Source: Salpingoeca rosetta
Taxonomy: Eukaryota; Opisthokonta; Choanoflagellata; Craspedida; Salpingoecidae
Length of the DNA stretch: 12,922 nt
Direction of reading: 5' to 3'
NCBI RefSeq assembly: GCF_000188695.1
Contig: NW_004754905.1
Location: 507,958-520,879, forward strand
Shown here: piece by piece, positions 1 to 11,052 of the stretch
Layout of the letters: the number at the start of each line of letters is the position of its first letter
Position numbering within the stretch: position 1 is the first letter of the stretch
Position numbers and translations under genes: made by a program
The notes under the pieces: model-generated
The model's database searches: none
What the model was told of the DNA's origin: nothing
Seen by the model: the letters and a program-made list of their open reading frames with translations, nothing else

Positions 1-142
1 TGGCGTGTGTTTTGTACATGTGTGTGTGTGTGTGCCATTAGCTTTTGCATGTGCGTGCTCGTGTTACGAGACAGTGCGTGCGCTTTTGTGCGTTGTTCCA
101 ACCATTCACTTCTGTTTGCGATCACCTTCAATCATTTTGCAG
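1..142 (+). other. Intron tail upstream of first visible + strand exon
   Basis: No coding sequence could be supported here. The stretch holds a short TG run around 18-34 and ends in a T-rich acceptor whose AG is at 141-142. It is best read as the 3' part of an intron of the + strand gene; the donor lies beyond the left edge. Confidence 0.5.
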
Positions 143-303
143 ATCAAGGAGGAGGCCATCAACGGCACGCCAATGAGCAAGCGAGACCTGGTAACGCCTA
201 CGTTGCGATGTTAATGGCGCTGTCTTGTCGTCATTGTCCGCACGTCTTGACCAGTCATAACTTGGATTTTTGTCCCTCACGCTCCCGCACAAGTGCCGAC
301 TCA

Positions 304-402
<99 letters not shown>

Positions 403-656
403 TGACTCACTCACTCACATATCACACAACCCGCCCTTCTCACCCTCTCTCACCTGACAGGTTGCATCGTCGTTTGATGGGCTGTTGAGCGAGGTGGAGG
501 AGAGCCTGCTGGTCAAGAACAGGGACAAGTTCACGCAGAAGATCTCGGTGTTTCGGCGAAACCTCACGACGCACGTGGCGCCATCGCCCAGCAGCTCTGT
601 TGCGTGAAGCGTCTCCACACATGCCACGCTGACACAATGACGCGGGCGTGTGAATG

Positions 657-743
<87 letters not shown>

Positions 744-997
744 GCACGATTGCGGTGGCTGTTGTTGCTCCATGGCGTTGTTTGGGTTTGTTTGGGTGAT
801 GTGACTAGGACTATGTCGTACAATACAGTGGCCGCCTGATCTGCGTGACGAAACTCCCGATGGATGTGAAGCACATGCACGATGAAGAAGCGCACGCCCT
901 GGGCCATCTGAATTGCCTGCTGCATGTGCTCAATTTTGCCCTGACAGCGACACAAAGTGAGGGGGGTGCGGGTGAGGGTTGTGGAGAAGTGATATAA
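143..997 (+). CDS. C-terminal three exons of an unrecognised conserved-looking protein
   Basis: I infer three phase-0 exons: 143-190, 461-574 and 809-997 with stop TAA at 995-997. The first begins after AG 141-142 and ends before GTAACG. The second follows a CACCTGACAG acceptor and ends before GTGGCG. The third follows GACTAG. The joined C-terminus is about 100 residues. Exon 2 is helix-like (core LLSEVEESLLVKNRDKF); exon 3 carries a strand-like GRLICVTKLPMDVKHM followed by a helical HALGHLNCLLHVLNFAL. Codon use is GC3-rich and no - strand reading of these blocks looks like protein. The last dozen residues are Gly/Glu-rich and doubtful. A GTGAGG at 972 could instead be a donor leading to a further exon. 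If the GTGGCG donor is wrong, exon 2 reads on to a TGA at 605-607. The family is not recognised; the N-terminus lies left of the window. Confidence 0.5.
310..398. repeat. (CA)n microsatellite in + strand intron
   Basis: About 44 uninterrupted CA units, followed by ACTC-like units. It lies in the acceptor half of the intron between the exons at 143-190 and 461-574, so the transcript carries CA before the 3' splice site. Confidence 0.95.
661..738. repeat. (TG)n microsatellite in + strand intron
   Basis: About 39 TG units in the middle of the presumed intron 575-808 of the + strand gene. The transcript carries GU repeats here, roughly centred in the intron rather than near one end. Confidence 0.95.
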
Positions 998-1204
998 GTA
1001 TAGGACGACGCGTGAATTGAGTCAGAATGAGTGCATGCAAAGGTAAAGATGTGCGCGTGTTAGCATTGTCTGCGATATTGCGTTCCAACACAACCAAGGC
1101 GCACCGAGAAAAAATGAAATGAACGAAACAACCACAGTCGACACTGCACAACACAGCAAACCGCCAACGCATCCACGGCACCACAACATGTCAGGAGTGT
1201 GCAC
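998..1204. other. Convergent gene junction / CFAP43 3' end
   Basis: This lies between the + strand stop and the last solid CFAP43 exon. On the - strand the exon 28 frame either reads on through a Cys/Gly/Val-rich, intron-like tail to TGA at 1022-1024, or splices from GTGCAC at 1204 to an acceptor near 1070 and reaches the same stop in the same frame. No AATAAA was seen on the - strand here. I see no sequence for the coiled coil expected at the CFAP43 C-terminus. Confidence 0.45.
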
Positions 1205-3302
1205 CTCTGCAAGCTTGCGCGTGGTTGCATTGAGGTCTTCGACCACTGTGCGTGGAATCAGCAATGCGTTGTGGAACATGGGATCAAAGTCGTTCTCGTG
1301 TTGAATCTCAACCTGCCCGTTCTGCACAGTAATGAGCACTTCCACGTCCACATTCAGCGCAGCACGCTGCTGCTCAAGCTCAGTCAGCCGCTGGTGTTGT
1401 GTGTGTGTGTGTGCGTGTGTGCGTGTGTGTGTGTGTGTGTGTATGCATGTGTGTGCGTGTGTGTGTGTGTTTAGGTGTGTGTGTATGTTTAGGTGTGAGT
1501 ATATAATAAAAATGAAGTTGTATCCGTGTCAAATCAGGGAAACGAGGAACAAACCAAGTACAAACAGTCAATGCTTCGACAGCACAACACAGTAAATACA
1601 ACCACCCAAAGCACAATCACGTACGTAGAGTGCGCTCTCAATGGCGTTGACGAGTTCCGTCTCCTGCTCCCGCCGCCGCGACAAATACTCCTGAAACCAT
1701 CAATGCGGCAGCGCAATGGGCGAGGAATTAGTGAGCACGCACGTAACGTGGGGCGTGTTGAGGTGTGTGTGTGTGGGGGGGGGGACTCAGGCTACTGCTG
1801 CAAATAGATTCTCATGGGCTTGACGTTCGCATCGTTGCCCCATTCATGCCCACCACCAACACCACCTCCTCCAAACACCACCACCTCCAATAATGCCACA
1901 TATTCCCCCCCCCCACTTCACACCATGACGGTTACCTCGGCCTCGGCAAGCTCAGCCATCTTCTCCCGCACGCGTATTTCACTTTCAATCTTCTCGTCTC
2001 GGAGCTTCACCACCCTGCAGTCGCAGTGACGACATGCGTGCCATGGAGTGGTGCGTGACGGAGGTGGTGGAGATGATGTGGAAAGGGTGCTGGATGTGAG
2101 AAGAACGATCAGGGCACGGCAACGCTGTCGCATCACACCTGGCAAAGCGACCAAGTGACCTAGCAAACGTGTGACACTTGCACGCACACAAGTAGTCACA
2201 TAGACACACACCCCCCATCTATACGACGACGACAACGACCACCACCACCACCACCACCATGCACGGCTGCGCTGGCCACCTTGCCCAGACGGCGTCTTCA
2301 ATGTCCTGCGGGCGGTCGGCGTCTGTCAGCGGCGCCAGCGACGACCGGTGCTGTCCGCGCTTCGGACGGCGCTTGAACAACCTGACACACATCACACGCT
2401 CAAATGGGTGAGGGGAAGGGTTCACACTGTGATGAGTCGAGTGTCCACTCAAGTAGGGCTTGCAAGCACACACACACATACACGCATACACATACACACA
2501 CACATACATGCGCGCACAAACACACACACACACATCTCAAGTCACATGGCTGTGCCACCTGAAGAGGAGGTCAACGGTGCCGGAGTCCAGGTCCGCAAAC
2601 TCGCGACGGGAACGGAAGGACTTCTCTAGCTGCTTTTCGGCGTGCTGCGCCTCCCCAAGTTCCTCATTGATCTCAGCAACGACCTGTTGGTGGCGGTGGT
2701 CGTGGGGGATGGTGGTGGCATTGTTGAGTGGACGCAGCGAAGGGGGAGGGGCACCAGCAGCAAATGCATCTTCGTCTGCCCACTGCACCACTGCACCACC
2801 CCTTGATCAAATCCTCTCATCTCACCCCCATCACCCCACAACCCCATCACCGCCCCCTTCTCTCTCTCAACCTGACCTGCTGTGCGGCCTGCACGGCGTG
2901 GGAGCGCGGCCCCTGCTGCTGGCGGTGCCGCTGCAGCTGCTCGCGAATGGCCATCGCCTCGTCCACAATGTCCTGTTCGTCCTGCAGCGATTTGGCGAGC
3001 TTGAGCACAGCGAGCTCCTCCCGTGCCACCGCCTGCTCGGCCTCAATCCGCTGCCGGAACAGGTCCTCAAGGCGCGAGTCAAAGTGGCGCCGGCTGAAGG
3101 GGGAGAGGTGAAGAAGTGGGGGGGGGGGTATTGGGAGAAAAATGAGGATGTGAACATAGCGTTTGACGCTTGACGTGTCAATGCATCATCGCAAGGGATT
3201 GGATACGACGGGACGCAAACACATATACGCACACACACACAGACACACAGACACACACACACAGAAACACAAATACACACACACACAGACGCAAGACGCA
3301 AG

Positions 3303-3347
<45 letters not shown>

Positions 3348-5697
3348 GCGATACCACCACATGGCAATACGCACATGTCTCTGATTTGGCCATGCAGTGT
3401 GCGCAGCTGTCCGTCCAACGCCTTTCTGCGCTTGTCGCGTCGCTCAAGTAGCTCGGCATGCGCAGCCTCGTACGCCTGCAGTGAGCAGGGACCACGGCAC
3501 AGCATGCATGAGGAAATGGACACAAACCACGTGAACGAAGCAAGTACACACACACGACACACACACACACACACGCACACGACACGCTCACACACGCGCG
3601 CACGACACGCGCGCACACGACAAGACACACAACACACACTCACACAACTCACACACGACACGCACACATACACTCTCAACACAAGAACACACGAATACAC
3701 AACCAATTCGACAATTAATCCATCCCGAATCGTCACCTGCGCCTCGCGCTTCTGCTCGTCGGTCCACTCTTCCTTGTGCAGTTGCGTCATGAACGAGGGC
3801 TGCGGAATGTCAATCCACACATCGTCCTCCGCCTTGCCCTCCAGTCGCCCATACATCATGTCGTGTACGCCGCGCTCGCGGGCGTTGTCATTGGCAGCGG
3901 CTGCCCTGCGCTCGGCTTCGAGTCTGTCCTCCTCCTCCTTCTTCCGTCGCTCCTCAGCCGTGAGCACCCGCTCAACCGTAATCTCATCGTCACGCACCTG
4001 TCACGGTGAGTGGCGTTCGCGTGGATGGGATGTACGAGCGTGAGCATTTGGGGAAACAGAGCTGGAAACAGGAAGCATGAGGGCGATGACACACACACAC
4101 ACACACGCACGCCAGGGCTAACGCAGACGACACGAAACAGCTTTCACCTGCACTACACAACACGCAACACCACACACACACACACACACAACACGCAACA
4201 CCACACACACACACACAACCACAAACACAAATACAATAAAACACACGGCAACAACGACAGCGGCACTTACCGTGAGCAGATCCTCTGGGTGCTCGAGCGT
4301 GTGTTTCTTTGGGGTGTAGAGGGTGGGCCGCTTGTTGAGCTCTCTGCAAATTTTCTTAATCTCCTCGTTCTTTGCGCCAATCTTCTGCGCCTCCTCCCGC
4401 TTCAGCTCTAGGAACTGGACACAGCCGCACGGCAATGGTGGTGGTGGTGGTGGTGGTGGTGGTGATGGTGGTGGTGGTGAGTCACGCACGCTGCGACACA
4501 GCAACAAACGCAACTGTTTCACAACACAGACCATCACAACAAGGAGCACACGACACCATTCAAACCAAGCATCCCACCTCCTCAAACGTGACATTGAAGG
4601 CCTTCTTGAGCTGGCGCACGTATCGCTCCAGCAGGACAATCTGCATGCGCTTGCGCGGGGCCGTCTGAAGATTGAGCGGGTGGTACAGCAGCGGCCGCAC
4701 ATTCTCGGCAGCATCCTCCGTGTCCTCATCACCGCCACCATCGCCGCCATTCTTGCCCTTGTCGCCCTGGCCGCCGCTTCCATCACCACCACCGCCACTG
4801 TCTGCCTTGTTGTCACCATCACCATCACCTTCACCGCCATCACCATCGCCACTGGAGCTCTTGACAGCGGCAGCGCCGTCGCCTGTCAGCGGTGTGAGCG
4901 GCGTCATCGGCGTCATCGGCGTGGCAGGCGCCTCGTCCTGCACGTGGGCCGGTTGGGGCGGGGGCGTAGCAGAGGTGGTGATTGGTGTGAGGTAATGTCA
5001 AGGAGTGGTGGTGGGAACAGTGGTACGAGGAGTACCAATGCACACGTTCACACGCACACACACACACACCTGCTTGTTGAGCTTCTCAATTGCGTTTTCG
5101 ACGGCGATTTCGGTCCTGCGAATGGAAACGATGCGATCAAATGCGTTTTTTTCCGCCTCGCTCAGTTTCCGAAGGGGAAAGTTCATCACCTGGACAAGAA
5201 GAACACAGGACAGAGCGGGGGTGTGAGACAAGTTTGTGCACGTATGTGTGTGTGTGTGTGTGTGTCTGAGTGCACATACGTGCGCATACGCGTACATATG
5301 CGTATGTGCACGCGTTTGAATGCATCTTTGCTCCAACTGTTCCCTCTTAAGACACACACGCACACATCGCACACACATAAATCGCACACGCGTACACCGC
5401 ACACACACACACACGTGTCACGGAAACAATGCAAACTCTGGTTGTCGTACCTCGAGCTTGATGTCAAAGCCGTAGATGCGTTTACCGGGCACCGCCATTG
5501 CGTCCCAGCACTCCCGCTTGATGTTGTTGCGGTGGAACTGCTCCTTCAATATCTGGTGGAGGCAGCGACAGCGGTTGGCATGGTGGCGCGCATGGATGAT
5601 TGTGCACGGATGGATTGGTGGTTGGTTGGATTAAAGGGGTTGGCAGTGCTACGAACTTGCAATGAGCAATGAGCAAAGGGACACACATACACACACC

Positions 5698-5743
<46 letters not shown>

Positions 5744-6733
5744 CACACGCGCACACAGACACACAGACACACCCTTCCACCTCCTGCACCCCATGCACTC
5801 CCATGGCCACTTGCCTCCGTCTGGATGTCTGCGCGTCGGGCGTTGACGGCTTCGTCGAGTGAGGTCTGCAGTCGCGCCTTCTGCTCCAGATCAAGCACAA
5901 ACTCGTCCTTGTCCAGCTGTTCTTCCGGCACCGCGGCGCTGTTAGCGGCAACCAGCGCTTCAAGCTGATGGCATGGGGAGGAGAGGGGGGAAGATATAAA
6001 TGCACGCAAACAGGGTCACGCGCATGTAGAATACGTTCATGCACACACAACACGTGCGGGCATTCGAGGCAGGCGGGGGCGAGCATTTGTGAGCTTGCAC
6101 GTTTGTAACATGAGCCGTGTTTGGCCGTGACAATGTGCGTTTGCAGACATTAAACTCCATGAAGCGGCCACCAGCTCCACATTCACCATCGTCACAACAT
6201 AGCCACCACCACCACCACCACCTCCTCCTCCTCCTCCTCCTCGTCCTCCACCACCACCTTCGTCATTACCAAGCCACCAAGCCAGCATCACGAAGCCGTG
6301 TCACCTTTTCGCGGAGGGCGGTAATCTCGGCCTGCATGTCGCCATCACCACTCGTCGCCTGAGGTGCACACGAGCATCAACGCAGCACACGTGAGGCAAC
6401 GTGACGTAATATCGTTTGGTGTTGTGGGTTGTGCGACACACAAACACCAGCACGTCAGCGTGAATGCATGCCACATCATCCCCGTTCCTCGCACGCATCC
6501 TCCTCCTCATTCGCTCACGTCGACCACCACCACCACCACCAACGGCCAGTACCACCACCCTCATGGTTGTCACCTCCTGCAGTGCGCGGTCATGTGCGGC
6601 CTGCACGGCCTCCTCCACCGCAGTCATCCCAGCGCCAGTTCCGATTGAGCCGCGCTGCTGCTGCTCGGCAATCGCAGGCAGAGGGTCGGCCTGTGGTGCA
6701 CGTGGTGTGTGTGTGTGTGCGTGGTGTGTGTGG

Positions 6734-6764
<31 letters not shown>

Positions 6765-8081
6765 TGGTGTGTGCATTGTGTGTGTGTGTGTGTGCGTTGT
6801 GATGTATTGTGTGTGTGTGTGTGTCATTTCTTGTGAGGACATGTGTGATGCGGTAATACGTACACGTAACAACTCGCATCCTCTGCATGCACCACCATCA
6901 CAACCCACCCACCCGGCTCTCAAGCGTGGAAATCAGCGTGACACGCACCTGCGCCTGCATGAGTCGCTTTGTCGCTTCGGACGCACTGTCCATCAGCTGC
7001 ACCGAAATAAATTGCGTTGCCTGTTTCGCAATCCCAAGCATCTTGCCACGCCACTCCGTGTCTGAAGAGAATTCAAGTGCGGCGAGCGAGCCCGTCGTTG
7101 ACGCAACCACAAGCTTGGAGGCGTCACGCGTCCACGCCACGTGTGAGACGGGCGTGGTTGTGGTCAGCGCGCGCGTGCGTGTGACGCTCACGGTGAGTGG
7201 TGATCCAATCCTGCCTGGCGGCGTGAGGGGGATGGTCACAATCTGGCCCGTGGACGAACACGCCGTGGCAAAGTGGCCTGAACACGTCATGGTGGTGTTG
7301 GTGGTAATGGACATGAAATCGCGCAAATGAAGGATGTGTGTGTGCGTGTTTGTTTGTTGAGTGCATGTGTGTGTGCGTGTTCGTGCATGTGTGTGCATGC
7401 ACATACGACTGTCATCCAATGACACACACGCACACACACACACATAAGCAGTGCCCCTGCCCTCGCATCGATGCATATCAACGCGACAATGATGACACGG
7501 ACGATGATGGTGATGGTGGTGATGGTGGTGATGGTGTGACGATGGTGACGATGGTGATGGTTTGGCACAGCACCTGCGACGGAGAGCGCAGCGCTGGACG
7601 ACCGCCCGAAGATGCCCCTGAAGGACTCCAACACCTGCCGTCGAATAAAAAGATGTGGGGGAGGAGGGTCAGTTGGTTGGCCGGTTGCTGTCACATTGAT
7701 TCTGGAGACACACAGATGTAGATACAGGCACACACATGCACAAACACGAACACACAAGCGCACACACAAGCACACACACAAGCGCACATACGCACATACA
7801 CACGCACACACAAGCACACACACACACCTCCAGCTCTGGTGCGTTGTCGACGCGCTCTGCAAATGGGGGCGTGTCGCCGTGCGATGGGCGGAGGGATGGA
7901 CTCGCACACGCGTAGAAGGAACCGGACCGAATGTCCCAGCACAACAAAACGCGTTCTGCAAGGAGGACCTTGTCCACATTTTGGGGCAGGCGCGTCACGT
8001 TAATGGGCGCCTTGTTGAAGTCAATCTTCAGCAGCGTGTCGGAGAAGAAGTTGTCCGCAAGCACGCTCTGATCTGTTGGTG

Positions 8082-8126
<45 letters not shown>

Positions 8127-11007
8127 CATGTGTGTAAGTGTGTGGCCATGTGATTGTATGGTTGCTGAGCCTTCATAGATTGAGGCATGCAAATAAACCA
8201 ATCTGCTGTCACCTCCAAAAGACACAAAACCACGTGTATCACGGCTGACCTTCGGGAACGGCGAATGTGAGGGCGCGCGTGTACGCGTCTGGATGCTGCA
8301 GGAGAACAACAATGACTGTCCTGCCTTGGTGGAACGAAACGCGCACGTTTAGAATGTCGTGCTCCACCTCACCCGCGCACCGCACTTCCAAGCTGGGCAT
8401 CTGGTGTGTGTGTGTGTGCGTGTGTGTGTGCGCGCGCGCGTGTGCGTGTGTGTAATCAAGTGTCGCGTGAGAGAGGTACCAAGTGTCACACCAAGCGTCA
8501 AGTGGCAGGGAATGTGCTGTGCATTGCTGTTGTGGTGCAGTGCAAAAACGTACACAAGACACTTCCCGAAGACACATGCAAGTGCACGCATGCGTACACC
8601 ATAACAGACGAAACCGCAATGTCACCCCCCAACAACTTACCGCCAGCACAACAAAGTGGCGCTTTGAGGCGGACACGACCGTGGTTCCCGTCTCATCAAC
8701 AGCAACAGCGTTCACGCGCTGTCCGTGCACCAACCGCTTGCACACGCGCTCGCACCCGCCGCTGGGGAGCAGGCGAAATGCCTGCAGGCAACCTTTGGAG
8801 GAGCCTGTGATGAGCGCAGGGGAGCAGGACGCACACGCGACGGCGGTGGTGGCGGCATCCACGCTGGCGATGCTGGCGCTGCCAACGAATGCACCGCCCG
8901 TGGTGTGCTGATGGACGAGCTCGCTGGCAGTGACAGTGACGACTCGCTCCTCGTGTTGTTGTTGGTCGTCGTCGGCGTGTGATGATGATGATGATGAAGA
9001 CGATGATGATGATGGGACGACGGAGGTGAACACGGCGGTGCTTGGTGAGGCGGCGCCCTGCGAGAAGGAGACGCAGTTGAAAATGGTGTTGGAACGGTGA
9101 GATGGGGGGGGGGCGGAGGAGCAGATAACTAATACGCATGAGAACACACTCGCAAACACGCATGCACTCGCACGCACACGCACACACTCGCACACACGCG
9201 CACACACTCGCACACACGCGCACACACTCGCACACACGCGCGGCACTGGTTCGCACCTGCACGATTGTGTTGACTGTTGGCTCCGTAGCCGTCACATTGC
9301 TTGTCGCACCACCCTCACCACTATCATCATCATCATCACCATTGCTGGTTGTGATGAGCTGGTGGTTGGCGACAACCGAGACGTGTTCCGGTCCAGCAAT
9401 CGCCAGCACCCGGCCAACCCTGACAGTAGCGGCGGTGGTGATGATGGTGGTGGTGATGATGGTGGTGGAGGTGGTTGATCGTGGTGACGATGATGGTGGT
9501 GAGATGGTGAGATGGTGAGATGGTGAGATGGTGATGGCGAATCAGCAGACAAGGTTGACACGAATTTCGTTCAAACCATGCGCCACGCTCCTCACAAACA
9601 CGTGCTTCAGTGCAGGGCTGCAGACCGCTACTCACGAGGCAATGGTGGCTGTTGTGAGGTTGGTTGTGAGTGTATGCATGAGCGTGGGTGCCGCCTCTGT
9701 CCACAGGAACCACCGCAGCACTCCGTCCCGTCCTGGGATTGATGTGATGTGTGTGTGCGTGTGGGATTGTGAGTGCGATTGTTAGTCAGTGTGTATGTTT
9801 GTGACTAAATGTGTGAGAGGGAGAGGGGGGGGGTTGAGAGGGCACAACAGATTCGCACACACACACACACACGTGTATGTACACACACGTGTATGTACAC
9901 ACACACGCACACACACACACACACACAAACATACGCGTGTGCACGTGCACATGAGAGAGGAGGGCGTGGCGCACCTGCTGCGATAAGCGTGGACGAATCA
10001 CCGTGCCAGTGCAGAGCATCAAATGCGCCCGCCCCAAACTTGGACGACGTCACAACCACGTGCGTTGCCCCAGTGTCAAAGTCAGCCTCAATCAACTGTG
10101 CACCACACATCATTGTGTGCGTGCGTGTGTGTGTGTGCATGTGTGTGTGTGCGTTTGTTAGAGTTGGATACAACTGGCAGGATGCACAGTCCGATTCAGG
10201 GACACACACGCGAGCAACAGCTGAACCCAGGCAAGACCACATCTTCCGCCCCCCGACCCCCCTTTTCACGTTCACACACTTCAGCACGTCCACTGTCACC
10301 CAAGACCAAAATACATCATCACCACCGCCACCACGTGGGACCACCCACCTCGCCGTCCGCGCAGCCGCACACGACACTCGTCTCGTCGGAGAAGAAGGCG
10401 TCTGTGATGGTGAGTGTTGTCTCCTCCTCAAACACCATCTGCAGGTTCAAGCTCTCCTCCAGAGAGGTGCGGCGAAGGAAGCGCGAGCCCTGTCGCTCCT
10501 TCGTCGTCAGTGACAGGTTTACGGCGCTGGTGGTGGGGGTGCACGGTGGCGTGTGTGGGCGGTGTGGTGTGTAAGGTCGAGCAGGTGGTGGTGTATTTCA
10601 ATGAGTTGGAACAGCTGACTTGTACGCACGTACGCACGCACACGCACATACGCACGCACGCACACACATGTGCACACATATGCACACACACGCGCGCACA
10701 CACATCAGCGTGTGTTCGACAAGCGTACCGCGGTGTGACGACAGATGCGTCGCGAACAATTTCCACCTCCCACACGCACGCGTGCTCCTTGCTGTACACG
10801 AGACATTGCGTCCACAGCTGGGGGTTCACGCGAAGATGAAAGTGCCCGGGATCATCAACCTCCGCCCGCGCAACAACTGCACGCACATGTGTGTGTATGC
10901 AAAAGTGAGCATATTTGTGTTGTTCGTGGGACTTGGGGGACAGCTATGGTCGCTAACACCAAGCCCTGTAATCACGAAAACACCACATACACACCGAACG
11001 CACACAA

Positions 11008-11052
<45 letters not shown>

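Larger units (their letters stand above)
1205..6690 (-). other. CFAP43: CFAP43 C-terminal coiled-coil region (exons 14-28)
   Basis: Residues about 766-1493 are rich in Glu, Lys, Arg, Gln and Ala with heptad-like spacing, for example [16 protein letters not shown] (exon 14), [20 protein letters not shown] (exon 16), [20 protein letters not shown] (exon 20), [20 protein letters not shown] (exon 21) and [20 protein letters not shown] (exon 28). The order of conserved blocks matches the family. An Asp/Gly-rich linker in exon 19 interrupts the coil. Vertebrate homologues continue for roughly 180 more residues after the block matching exon 28; I do not find that part here. Confidence 0.85.

Noticed and set aside
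7..405. Long open frames of His-Thr, Cys-Val or Val-Cys repeats in many places on both strands
   Set aside because: They are translations of (CA)n and (TG)n tracts. Their ends do not coincide with any conserved block and real exons lie beside them in other frames.
1501..1512. AATAAA-like string near 1505 as the poly(A) signal of the + strand gene
   Set aside because: It lies about 500 bp past the stop, inside CFAP43 intron 27, with no supporting downstream element. It remains possible but unsupported.
2867..3997. 376-codon open frame on the - strand as an intronless protein
   Set aside because: Its first 87 codons are CFAP43 exon 21 and a later stretch is exon 22, but the rest is repeat and intron translation, and exon 23 is read there in the wrong frame.
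4323..5672. 449-codon open frame on the + strand
   Set aside because: It is the reverse of CFAP43 exons 17-20, kept open by GC-rich codons and repeats. The - strand reading matches the family and splices in phase.
9138..9242. CRISPR-like array from regularly spaced 20-bp units
   Set aside because: The units are tandem and contiguous without spacers, sit inside a CA tract, and the genome is eukaryotic.
11009..11048. (CT)n as a polypyrimidine tract before a + strand exon
   Set aside because: The following sequence is CFAP43 exon 3 on the other strand, and no + strand coding block follows.
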